In this document: positions 15,970 through 24,215 of the stretch, piece after piece
How positions within the stretch are numbered: the first letter of the stretch is position 1
How the letters are laid out: every line of letters begins with the position of its first letter
Source of the DNA: Agarivorans sp. Alg241-V36
GTDB taxonomy: Bacteria > Pseudomonadota > Gammaproteobacteria > Enterobacterales > Celerinatantimonadaceae
Reading direction: 5' to 3'
DNA length: 64,000 nucleotides
Assembly: GCF_900537085.1 (NCBI RefSeq)
Contig: NZ_UNRE01000008.1
Span: forward strand, 29,168 to 93,167
Program-made: the position numbers and the translations under genes
The notes under the pieces: model-generated
Databases searched by the model: none
The model's input: the letters and a program-made list of their open reading frames with translations, nothing else
What the model was told of the DNA's origin: nothing

Positions 15970-18594
15970 ATGTCCTTTTTTAAAAGTTTATTCGCTTCCA
16001 GTGAGAAAGAGACAGAGGTTGCCTCTCAACCAGAATTGGTGCAGTCAGCCACTATTGAGCAGCCAGTCGCTGCTAATGAAGAGCCAGATTCGCTTACTGT
16101 AGAACCCAAGCAAATCTACTTAAACCAAAGCTTTACTAGCAAAGAGCAAGTATTGCGTTTTGTATCTGAACAAATGTTAGCGCTTGGTTTAGTTAACGCA
16201 GACTACTTCGACGCTCTACTCGCTAGAGAGCAAAAGGTGAGCACCTACCTAATCAATGGTGTTGCTATTCCACATGGGGTGAACGAAGCCAAATCTCTAG
16301 TCGCCAAAAGTGGTGTGGTGATAGTTCAAATCCCGCAGGGAATTACTTGGAATGACAATGGCGACAGCGTAAAGCTGGTTGTTGGCATTGCCGCAAAAGG
16401 TGAAGATCATTTAAGCCTATTGCAAACCTTAACCACCGTAGTGATGGATGAAGACTTATCGGCTAAGTTGGCGATCACCTGTGACAAACATCAAATCATT
16501 ACTGCCTTGGGCGCCGCTGCTTCTAAAGAAGCCGTGGTTGAGGACGACTTTGCTATTAATCAAAGCGCACTCATTGTGGATGAAGCGGGTATGCATGCGC
16601 GCCCAGCAAGTTTGCTTAGCGAACGAGCCGCTAGCTTTGCCAATACTCAGATACGAATTCGCAATGGTGAGCAAAGCGCAAATGCTAAATCTATGGCTGC
16701 TTTGTTAGCCATGGGGGCAAAATTAGGCGATTCAGTGGTGGTTTCAGCCGAAGGCGAACATGCTGAACCAGCCGTTGCGCAACTAGCAGAAATGATAAAA
16801 GCCGGTCTCGATAACGAAGACGACAACGCAAACGCCGAGTTCAATCCATTGGCCGGTTTGCCTGCTTTGTCTAATGCGTCAGGTGATGCGGTACTTCAAG
16901 GTATGGCAGCTTCTCCTGGCATAGCTGCTGCACCAGTATTTGTATTACACCCATGCAATTTAGCTGTTACTCAGCAGGCCGATAATGCCGAGGCTGAAAA
17001 ACAGGCTTTAACAGCAGCGTTAAATAAAGCGGCAGAGCAAAGCGATGAACTGCATAACAAGCTAGTTGAAAAAGCCCCGCAAGAGGCTGCCATTCTAAAG
17101 GCTCAAAAACAATTATTAGCCGATGAAGCCATTAACCAAGAATGTCTAAGCTACATCGAGCAGGGTAACAGTGCAGCCTGGGCTTGGCAGCAAGCTTTAG
17201 CTTCACAAGTTGAAGCTTTGTCAAAAGTGGAAGACGAAAGGTTAAAAGCGCGGATTGCTGACTTAAATGATGTGAGCGAGCGCGTTATCGCAATTTTGTT
17301 GTCGGCTGATACGCTTCAATTCCCTGACGAAGAGTTTGTGTTGTTAGCTAAAGATCTCACGCCTTCACAAACAGCGGGTTTAGAAGGTAAAGCGGTTAAA
17401 GCAATTGCTACTGAGTTAGGCGGACCAAATAGTCACATGGCGATTCTTGCCAGAGGCCTAGGCATACCCGCTGTAGTGGGCGTTGGAGCAGGCAACTTAT
17501 GTGAAGTTACAGACCAACAAATGGCAGTGGTCGATCCGCAAAGCGCTAGTGTAGTGATTAACCCTAGCCAAGCTACGCTTGAGCAAGCAAACCAAAATAT
17601 CGACACTTGGTTACAAATGCGCTTAGCAGAAGCTGAGCACCAACACGAACCTGCAGTGACTAAAGATGGTCGCCATATTGATGTAGTTTGTAACATTGCT
17701 AAACCAAAAGACGCACCAAGTATTTTAGAAAATGGTGGAGAAGGCGCTGGATTGCTAAGAACAGAGTTTTTGTTTGAAGCTTCTAGTGAAGAACCATCGA
17801 TTGACCAGCAAATCGATGCCTTAAAAAGCATTGCTAAAGAGTTGGGCGATCGTCAACTAGTGGTTCGTACCGCAGATATTGGTGGTGATAAACCCGTTTC
17901 TTGGATGGACATGCCGCATGAGGACAACCCATTTTTAGGGGTTCGTGGTGTACGTTTATCATTTAAACACCCTGCGATGTTTGAACGCCAACTAGAAGCA
18001 ATATACCGCACGGCCATTTGGCAAGTAGAGCAATTTGGCAAGTCCGGGATCCACATTATGTTCCCAATGATCGCCAAAATGTCTGAGTGGACAAAAGCTA
18101 GAGAAATGGCCGAAAAAATCCGGGTTTCTTTAAACGCGCCGGTATTGCCTTTAGGCATTATGGTTGAAGTGCCTTCTGCTGCATTAGTGGCGGATACTCT
18201 CGCTAAACAGGTCGATTTCTTCTCTATTGGTTCTAACGATTTAACCCAATACACGCTGGCAATGGACAGATTAAATCCAGAACTTTGTTGCGAAGCCGAC
18301 AGTTATCACCCGGGTTTATTAAGGCTGATTTCAATGACCGTTAAAGCAGCTACAGCCAACGGTAAGTGGGTTGGAGTATGCGGAAACATGGCGGCTGACC
18401 CTAACATTGCTTGTTTGTTAGTGGGCATGGGTGTTCAAGAGCTATCGGTAAGTCCTGCCAATGTACCGGCAGTGAAAAACATTATTCGTTCGGTGTCTTA
18501 CAGCAAGTTGCAGGAAAAAGCAGAAAAAGCCCTGCAAATGTGTAGCTCCGAAAAAGTCATGGCGATGTACAAAAACCATGATGATCTTATTTAG
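15970..18594 (+). CDS. PTS EIIA-HPr-Enzyme I fusion protein
   Basis: This 874-residue fusion carries three phosphotransfer modules: EIIA (about residues 45-190, active site VAIPHGVN, His102), HPr (about 195-285, GMHARPASLL, His209) and Enzyme I (about 305-870, phospho-His in LGGPNSHMAILARGLGIP, His489, with the PEP-binding GSNDLTQYTLAMDR near the end). It can take phosphate from PEP and feed the operon's own transporter without the housekeeping PTS proteins. The layout is that of FruB/FPr-type proteins carrying an additional EI. A second EIIA besides the stand-alone one upstream is notable redundancy. Confidence 0.88.
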   Translation: MSFFKSLFASSEKETEVASQPELVQSATIEQPVAANEEPDSLTVEPKQIYLNQSFTSKEQVLRFVSEQMLALGLVNADYFDALLAREQKVSTYLINGVAIPHGVNEAKSLVAKSGVVIVQIPQGITWNDNGDSVKLVVGIAAKGEDHLSLLQTLTTVVMDEDLSAKLAITCDKHQIITALGAAASKEAVVEDDFAINQSALIVDEAGMHARPASLLSERAASFANTQIRIRNGEQSANAKSMAALLAMGAKLGDSVVVSAEGEHAEPAVAQLAEMIKAGLDNEDDNANAEFNPLAGLPALSNASGDAVLQGMAASPGIAAAPVFVLHPCNLAVTQQADNAEAEKQALTAALNKAAEQSDELHNKLVEKAPQEAAILKAQKQLLADEAINQECLSYIEQGNSAAWAWQQALASQVEALSKVEDERLKARIADLNDVSERVIAILLSADTLQFPDEEFVLLAKDLTPSQTAGLEGKAVKAIATELGGPNSHMAILARGLGIPAVVGVGAGNLCEVTDQQMAVVDPQSASVVINPSQATLEQANQNIDTWLQMRLAEAEHQHEPAVTKDGRHIDVVCNIAKPKDAPSILENGGEGAGLLRTEFLFEASSEEPSIDQQIDALKSIAKELGDRQLVVRTADIGGDKPVSWMDMPHEDNPFLGVRGVRLSFKHPAMFERQLEAIYRTAIWQVEQFGKSGIHIMFPMIAKMSEWTKAREMAEKIRVSLNAPVLPLGIMVEVPSAALVADTLAKQVDFFSIGSNDLTQYTLAMDRLNPELCCEADSYHPGLLRLISMTVKAATANGKWVGVCGNMAADPNIACLLVGMGVQELSVSPANVPAVKNIIRSVSYSKLQEKAEKALQMCSSEKVMAMYKNHDDLI

Positions 18595-18626
18595 CAAATA
18601 ACAGAATATTAATAGTAGGTATTAAG

Positions 18627-20357
18627 ATGACTAGTCAATACGAAAAATATCAACAAATAGACCAAAACACACCAAACACTACCAGCACTTGGAACATGTA
18701 CGGCGCTGGCGTGGAAAACATTGGTAAAGATAACCAACCAGAATTATTTAACGTGCCAGAGCCAGCAGAAAATCAACTGCTAGTGCGGGTAGATGCAGTA
18801 GGCCTTTGTTTCTCTGATGTGAAGCTAATTAACCAAGGCAGCTCTCACCCTAAACTATATAACCGAGACTTACGTAAAGAGCCAACTCGCTTAGGTCATG
18901 AAGCAACCCTAACGGTAGTTAAAGTTGGCGAAAAGCTTGAAGGTGACTTTAAAGTTGGTGAGCGTTACGCCATGCAACCAGACATTTACCAAAACGGTAA
19001 AAGTACTGCGTATGGTTACACGGTGCCAGGCGGACTAACCCAATACCACTTAGTGGGCCCAGAAGTATTAGAAACCGATACAGGCTCTTGTTTGCTTAAA
19101 GTATCCGACGAGTTAGGTTTTGCTGAAGCTGCATTGCTAGAGCCTTGGGGCTGTGTATGGGCGTCTTACACACAACGCCGCCGTTTAGAGCCTAAACAAG
19201 GCGGTGTAATGTGGATTACTGGTCAGGCTGACGATCAAGTTACTTACGGCTTTTCTAAAGGCTTAGAGGCACCGGCTACGGTAATATTGAGTAATGTGCC
19301 AGATAGCTTCCGTAGCTTGGTAGAAAGCAAAGCCAAAAACGTACTTATTCGAAATGACATTAATGCCGATAATCTTGAGCAAGCTGCTGCTGAATTTACC
19401 GATGGGGTAGGCTTTGATGACATCGTTGTACTTGCCCCGCAATCAGCTGATGAACTCACGCGCATTGCTACTCACGTAGCCCGTCGCGGCACCATGAATA
19501 TGGTAGGTAAAAAACCAGTTGATGGTTTGGTAAATGCAGATGTAGGTCGCTTGCACTATGACTATGTAGCGTTTATTGGCAATAACGGTGTAGATGTTGC
19601 CGACTCATACGGCGAACAACGCAACCGCTGTGATCTTCGTAAAGATGGCTTCGCGGTATTTGTAGGCGCTGGTGGTCCAATGGGGCAAATGCACGTACAA
19701 CGCGCCATCGAGCTAAAAGATGGTCCTCGCCAAGTAATCGTTACCGACATTAATGATCAACGCTTAGCCGAAATCGAAGCGCGTTTTGCCAGCTTAACCG
19801 AAAGCAACAACTGTGAATTGGTCACTTACAACCCAATTAATAACCCAGTAAGTTTGCCAGAGTTTGTAGACAATCACAGCAAAGGAAAGCTCGCAGATGA
19901 TGTAGTTGTATGTGTGCCAAACGCAGACATTATGGCCGAGTCTGCAACCTTCATGAAAGACGATGGCATGTTAGTTCTGTTTGCTGGTGTACCAAATGGC
20001 ACGCTCGCACCGGTAGATTTTAGTTCTGTTTACCTAAGCAACGCACAATACACTGGGACTTCTGGACTAACCATTGAAGACCAAACCGTAGTAATGGATA
20101 ACACTGTGGCTGGCAATATTGCTCCTGCAATTTGTGTTGCGGCAATTGGCGGTATGAATGTCGCTAAAGATGGTATTGAAGCGATGATCGACGCTAAATA
20201 CCCAGGCAAGATTCTAATCTTCCCACAGCTAGAAGATTTACCGCTATTAGGTTTAGATGAGCTAACCGAGCAACTACCAAGTGTTGCTGAAGCCCTAGGC
20301 AAAGGAAATACTTGGAACATTGCCGCCGAAAAAGCACTATTCGAAGCTTACTTATAA
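18627..20357 (+). CDS. Zinc-dependent sugar-phosphate/polyol-phosphate dehydrogenase with two Rossmann-like regions
   Basis: The 576 residues belong to the medium-chain zinc alcohol dehydrogenase superfamily and resemble the YggP/L-sorbose-1-phosphate reductase branch. Catalytic zinc ligands are visible: GLCFSD (Cys61), GHEAT (His91-Glu92) and LEPWG (Glu172); the four-Cys structural zinc loop is absent. The nucleotide-binding region seems doubled: a first Rossmann-like segment (about 193-320, MWITGQADDQ in place of a glycine-rich loop) and an intact one (GAGGPMG, 347-353). Typical relatives are about 350-430 residues. It probably oxidises the polyol phosphate made by the PTS to a ketose phosphate. 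Confidence 0.75.
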   Translation: MTSQYEKYQQIDQNTPNTTSTWNMYGAGVENIGKDNQPELFNVPEPAENQLLVRVDAVGLCFSDVKLINQGSSHPKLYNRDLRKEPTRLGHEATLTVVKVGEKLEGDFKVGERYAMQPDIYQNGKSTAYGYTVPGGLTQYHLVGPEVLETDTGSCLLKVSDELGFAEAALLEPWGCVWASYTQRRRLEPKQGGVMWITGQADDQVTYGFSKGLEAPATVILSNVPDSFRSLVESKAKNVLIRNDINADNLEQAAAEFTDGVGFDDIVVLAPQSADELTRIATHVARRGTMNMVGKKPVDGLVNADVGRLHYDYVAFIGNNGVDVADSYGEQRNRCDLRKDGFAVFVGAGGPMGQMHVQRAIELKDGPRQVIVTDINDQRLAEIEARFASLTESNNCELVTYNPINNPVSLPEFVDNHSKGKLADDVVVCVPNADIMAESATFMKDDGMLVLFAGVPNGTLAPVDFSSVYLSNAQYTGTSGLTIEDQTVVMDNTVAGNIAPAICVAAIGGMNVAKDGIEAMIDAKYPGKILIFPQLEDLPLLGLDELTEQLPSVAEALGKGNTWNIAAEKALFEAYL

Positions 20358-20366
20358 GGAACGCTA

Positions 20367-21284
20367 ATGATTTACACATTAACTTTAAACCCAGCTGCTG
20401 ACTTAGAGCTGCAAATTGATGAGTTTGCCTTTGATAGTGTAAGTCGCGCCAACAGCTCACGTTTAGATTGTGGTGGTAAAGGATTCAATGTTTCGCGAAT
20501 GCTTAACAATCTAGGTGTAGAGAGTATCGCAATGGGCTTTATTGGAGGCTTTACCGGACAGCGTTTGGCCAGTGAATTAGGCAAAATGAACATTCAATGC
20601 CAATTCACCCAAATTGCTGGTGAAACCCGCACCAATGTCACGGTGGTTGAGGCAGGCAATAAACGCCATATCAAAGTGAATGAAGCCGGGCCTAATATTA
20701 GCACCGAGGAACTAAGCAACTTAGTTGAGCAAGTTAAGCAAAACTTAAACGCCGGTGACTGGTGGGTATTAGGCGGCAGTTTACCGAAAGGGGTGAGCGC
20801 TAGTTTTTATGCTGAGCTAATCACTCTAATCGAAAATGCTGGTGCACATGCGGTGTTGGATACCAGTGGCGAAGCGCTACGAGAAGGTATACTCGCACAG
20901 CCGAGCTTAGTGAAGCCAAACTTAGAAGAAGCCCAAGAGTTGTTGGGTTTAAGTAGCGAAGAGCTCACTCAAACTCAAGGTTGGACTCAAGCGCTGTTAG
21001 CAATGGGACCAAAAAACTTAGTGGTCTCTTTAGGTAAAAAAGGCGCCATGATAGCCGATGAGCATCAGTGCGCCGAGTTCACTAGCCCAACTATTGTTGA
21101 AGCCAATCCAATTGGAGCAGGGGATTCAATGGTCGCAGGTTTGGTTTGGCGCTTAAGTTTAGGTGAAACCTTAACTGAAGCCTTACCCTATGGTCTAGCG
21201 TGTGGTGCTGCTTCAGCGAGCCGACAGGGCACTGATTTAGGTTCACTTGATCAAGTAGAGCAACTTAGAAAAGAAATAAACTAA
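20367..21284 (+). CDS. 1-phosphofructokinase-family (PfkB) hexose-phosphate kinase
   Basis: The 305-residue PfkB kinase starts with MIYTLTLNPAADLELQ and CGGKGFNVSRMLNNLG, and has the C-terminal ATP/catalytic motif NPIGAGDSMVAGLVWR with its Asp base. This pattern fits 1-phosphofructokinase (FruK) and tagatose-6-phosphate kinase (LacC). It would phosphorylate the ketose phosphate from the preceding dehydrogenase to a bisphosphate for aldolase cleavage. It is the last gene of the PTS operon, starting 9 bp after the dehydrogenase, and is followed by a strong terminator. Confidence 0.85.
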   Translation: MIYTLTLNPAADLELQIDEFAFDSVSRANSSRLDCGGKGFNVSRMLNNLGVESIAMGFIGGFTGQRLASELGKMNIQCQFTQIAGETRTNVTVVEAGNKRHIKVNEAGPNISTEELSNLVEQVKQNLNAGDWWVLGGSLPKGVSASFYAELITLIENAGAHAVLDTSGEALREGILAQPSLVKPNLEEAQELLGLSSEELTQTQGWTQALLAMGPKNLVVSLGKKGAMIADEHQCAEFTSPTIVEANPIGAGDSMVAGLVWRLSLGETLTEALPYGLACGAASASRQGTDLGSLDQVEQLRKEIN

Positions 21285-21301
21285 GTGTTAGAAACTACTG
21301 C

Positions 21302-21332
21302 AAAAAGGCTTATCGAATGATAAGCCTTTTTT
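21302..21332 (+). terminator. Terminator between the PTS operon and the secretion operon
   Basis: AAGGCTTATC (21305-21314) pairs with GATAAGCCTT (21319-21328), with A and T runs on both sides, so it can end both convergent operons. Confidence 0.85.
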
Positions 21333-21372
21333 ATTGGGTTAATTGAAACTTACTTCAAGCTAAGCGCTGCAT

Positions 21373-22284
21373 CTATTTGTATCCCCCCGCTATTTCTGGT
21401 TCTACTTGTTTTAGGGTAACTAAATTGCGTTGTATGGCTTCTTCTGGCAGTGGAATAAAGCCGTATTTTCTCATTCGTTGTTGCGCTTCTTGAGTCTGAA
21501 CATATTGAACAAACTGTTTAAAAGCGGGGGCGGGGTAACTGCCACTAGGTGCCAAATTTACGTACATATAATAGACGTTGGCGAGGGGGTAACGACCTGA
21601 CAAAATAGTTTCGTGGTTTAGGTCAAAATAGTCGCCGCTAGCATCAATAAGCTGAAGGGCTTTAGCTTGGTCGAAGTTGCTCTGATATAGGGTATAGGCA
21701 ATAGCATTTGGCGTTTGGTTTAGAGTATCTAAAAGTTGCGCTACTTCAAGCTGCTTTACTGAGCTTTGTTGTTCGCCTTCGCAAGTAACAAGATCGGTAA
21801 ACTTCTTGTGTTGCTTGAGTTCGTTTAATCCTGCGTAAGTTTGGACTTGATCTTCACTGGAGCTTAATTTTAAAGCACTCCAGCTCGGTGAGGTGTTTGT
21901 ATCGTTACATGCAAATAGCTTCGCTAGAGAGGGCATATCTATGGCGTTAACCGGGTTCTCTGGGTGAACTAGTATTGCTGCTGCATCGGAACTGAAAAAC
22001 AGTTCGGTGGGTTGGTAACCATAACGCCTAACAAACTCTGCCATGTCGCTGTCTAACCAACGTTCAGAGCTAATGCCAATGTAGCCTTTACCTTGAATAA
22101 AGCTGTGCGCAACACTATTAGTTTTGATGATGCCAAGTTGCTTACTTAGTTGAGCATGTTTAACTAGCTCTATTACTGGCTCTACGAGTTCGTTTTCAAC
22201 AATTACGCGATGATGATTATTAGCTTGAGCATAAAAGTGAAACAGAAAACACACAGATACAAGAATGCTGCGAGATAGAATCAT
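21373..22284 (-). CDS. Exported PstS-like substrate-binding protein linked to the adhesin secretion operon
   Basis: The 303 residues start with a signal peptide (MILSRSILVSVCFLFHFYAQ) and continue as a periplasmic-binding-protein-like domain of the PstS type: GYIGISSERWLD, AAAILVHPENPVNAIDM, SLAKLFACNDT, and a C-terminal LSGRYPLANVYYMYV block. PstS proteins bind phosphate for ABC import, but no pstCAB genes are present. The gene is last in the adhesin/type I secretion operon and overlaps the OmpA lipoprotein gene by 4 bp, so it is probably co-translated. In Shewanella-type adhesin operons this position is taken by LapG/LapD homologues. A role in sensing or holding the adhesin is possible but unproven. 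Confidence 0.75.
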   Translation of the reverse strand: MILSRSILVSVCFLFHFYAQANNHHRVIVENELVEPVIELVKHAQLSKQLGIIKTNSVAHSFIQGKGYIGISSERWLDSDMAEFVRRYGYQPTELFFSSDAAAILVHPENPVNAIDMPSLAKLFACNDTNTSPSWSALKLSSSEDQVQTYAGLNELKQHKKFTDLVTCEGEQQSSVKQLEVAQLLDTLNQTPNAIAYTLYQSNFDQAKALQLIDASGDYFDLNHETILSGRYPLANVYYMYVNLAPSGSYPAPAFKQFVQYVQTQEAQQRMRKYGFIPLPEEAIQRNLVTLKQVEPEIAGGYK

Positions 22285-22886
22285 TGTTTAACTCCTTGTT
22301 GGTTCGTGCCTTGTTCTGAGCTGTATATGGTCCACTGTTGTTGGGCTTGCAATTGTTGCTCTTTAAATACTGCTATCACTCGTCGTTCTCGTTGTTCTAG
22401 TTTCGCGGTATATTCAGTTTCTTGGTAGTACTCTTGCACCAGAATTTGGTCTGGGTTTATGCCTTTATCGTAGAGCTCTTGGCAAATGGCATTGGTGCGC
22501 TTTACGGCTAGTTGGTGATTGTAATCTTCGCTACCTTCACTACTGGTATCACCGATTAAGGTAACTTGCAGTGTGGGGTTGTGTTTAAGCTGAAGAGCAA
22601 TTTTTTGTAATGTTTCTGTTTGATCATTCCTGAAAGTCGCGCTATCCAGGTCAAATAGAATACTTTGAACCAGATAGCTTTGGTGATTAAGCCAAACAGC
22701 ACAACCATTGTTGTCGACAATGGTACCCGCTTGGGTGTTTCGGCACTTGTCTCGTTGGTTGATAACTCCGTCGCTGTCGTGATCTCGTAGATCATCAATT
22801 TGGTGTCGACTTAGCCTAGTGTCTGGTTGGTGGGAGCAAGCTATCAATAAGCTGGCACTAAACACAGTTGCGATAAGTTTAATCAT
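22281..22886 (-). CDS. OmpA-family outer-membrane lipoprotein
   Basis: The 201-residue protein has a lipoprotein signal with LLIAC lipobox, one thrombospondin type 3-like calcium motif (DHDSDGVINQRDKC), and an OmpA C-terminal peptidoglycan-binding domain (about residues 70-185; TLIGDTSSEGSEDYNHQLAV and the following KRTNAI). OmpA-like genes of this kind accompany LapA/BpfA-type adhesin secretion systems, presumably anchoring the export channel to the cell wall. It overlaps the TolC gene upstream and the PstS-like gene downstream by 4 bp each, showing tight coupling. Confidence 0.85.
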   Translation of the reverse strand: MIKLIATVFSASLLIACSHQPDTRLSRHQIDDLRDHDSDGVINQRDKCRNTQAGTIVDNNGCAVWLNHQSYLVQSILFDLDSATFRNDQTETLQKIALQLKHNPTLQVTLIGDTSSEGSEDYNHQLAVKRTNAICQELYDKGINPDQILVQEYYQETEYTAKLEQRERRVIAVFKEQQLQAQQQWTIYSSEQGTNQQGVKQ

Positions 22887-24199
22887 TTATTGTTCGCTCC
22901 TGTTTGCCATTGTTCGGGATACTCAACTCGTAATGCGTATGTTAATCGTCCCATTGCATTTAGGATCCGATAAGCTGCTAGGGTGTGTTCGTAATCGGTT
23001 TCTATATAGGTTTTGCGGGCTAGAAACACTTCTACTTTGGCATCTAATACGTCTAACAAGCTGCGCCTTCCTACATTAAACTGTTCGATATACCCCAGCT
23101 CTGCGGCTTTTGCTGCGTCTACATTTACTTGTAATAGCTGTTTTTGTTGAGCCAGAAGCTCGTAGGCGTGCCAAGCTAAAGTTGTGCCTTCTACTACTTC
23201 ACGTTGGGCGCGAATTCTAGTATTTCTGGCTTGTTCGCTACGCCATGCTGCTGCTTCGGTATTGGCTATGGTTCTACCACCGCTAAAAATGTCGTAACTC
23301 ATGGTGAGCATGATTCGAGCATCGCGATCAGGACCTCTTAATCCGCCCACGTTTTCATTGCGATTGGCCACTGCTTCGATATTAAACTCTGGGTAGTAAT
23401 TACCTTTTTCGCGGCGAGTTTCCTGGTGAGCGGCTTCAATGTCAGCCATTGCTGATTGGATTTCTGGGTGCGCGTCAATACCTTGCTGAATGGCAATGTC
23501 TTTATTGGCTGGAATAAGTTGATAATCGAATTGCGGTTTTACAAGGTTATCAGGAGATTTTCCGACTAAACGGGTGTATTGCGTGCGCAAATCGTAGAGA
23601 TTATTGGTTGCTGCAATCATCGAACTTTTTGAAGTGGCCACACGAGCAGATATTTGTGCAAGGTCTGAGTTACTGCTTAAACCTTTTTGAGTACGTTCCA
23701 AAATATCGTCATAAATTTCTTCATGCTCTACAACATTTCGCTGGCTTAACTCTAATACAGTTTGAGCTTTTAAAGTATTTAGATAAACGCGTATTACATC
23801 TAATGCAACGTTTTCAGCGTCTGATAACAGCAATAAACGTTCAGATTCAGCCTCAAAGCTTAATCGAGATATATTGGCGTTGGTTTTTAAACCGTCAAAT
23901 ATTAATTGCGACGCTTTAATGCCTACCTCAGTTCGGTTCATGTTTCGCTCGTCGCTGGGTATTTGTACACCACTGTTATAGTAGGTGTCTTCGTAACCAG
24001 CCGCGGCGTAAACATTAAGCTGCGGCAAATAGTCTGCTTGAGCGCCGTCTACATCGCGCAACACAGATTGAAAGCGTGCGTATTGCCCAGCAATGTCTGG
24101 GCTGTAATCAATAGCGTAAGCTACCGACTGTTCTAATGACAACGCTGCGGCATTTGCGCTAAATAGGCAAGCAACAGCGGTTATTACAGATGATCGCAT
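22883..24199 (-). CDS. TolC-family outer-membrane channel of the type I secretion system
   Basis: The 438 residues include a signal peptide ending at SANAAA and the two repeated outer-membrane-efflux-protein halves (LSLEQSVAYAIDYSPDIAGQ at the N-terminus; MSYDIFSGGRTIANTEAAAW in the second half). TolC-like trimers form the outer-membrane exit duct. The position in the operon, after the HlyD adaptor and ABC transporter, makes it the dedicated channel for the giant adhesin (AggA/LapE type). Start ATG 24199, 16 bp after the adaptor gene. Confidence 0.9.
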   Translation of the reverse strand: MRSSVITAVACLFSANAAALSLEQSVAYAIDYSPDIAGQYARFQSVLRDVDGAQADYLPQLNVYAAAGYEDTYYNSGVQIPSDERNMNRTEVGIKASQLIFDGLKTNANISRLSFEAESERLLLLSDAENVALDVIRVYLNTLKAQTVLELSQRNVVEHEEIYDDILERTQKGLSSNSDLAQISARVATSKSSMIAATNNLYDLRTQYTRLVGKSPDNLVKPQFDYQLIPANKDIAIQQGIDAHPEIQSAMADIEAAHQETRREKGNYYPEFNIEAVANRNENVGGLRGPDRDARIMLTMSYDIFSGGRTIANTEAAAWRSEQARNTRIRAQREVVEGTTLAWHAYELLAQQKQLLQVNVDAAKAAELGYIEQFNVGRRSLLDVLDAKVEVFLARKTYIETDYEHTLAAYRILNAMGRLTYALRVEYPEQWQTGANNK

Positions 24200-24215
24200 T
24201 CCTTTTCCTCATCCG

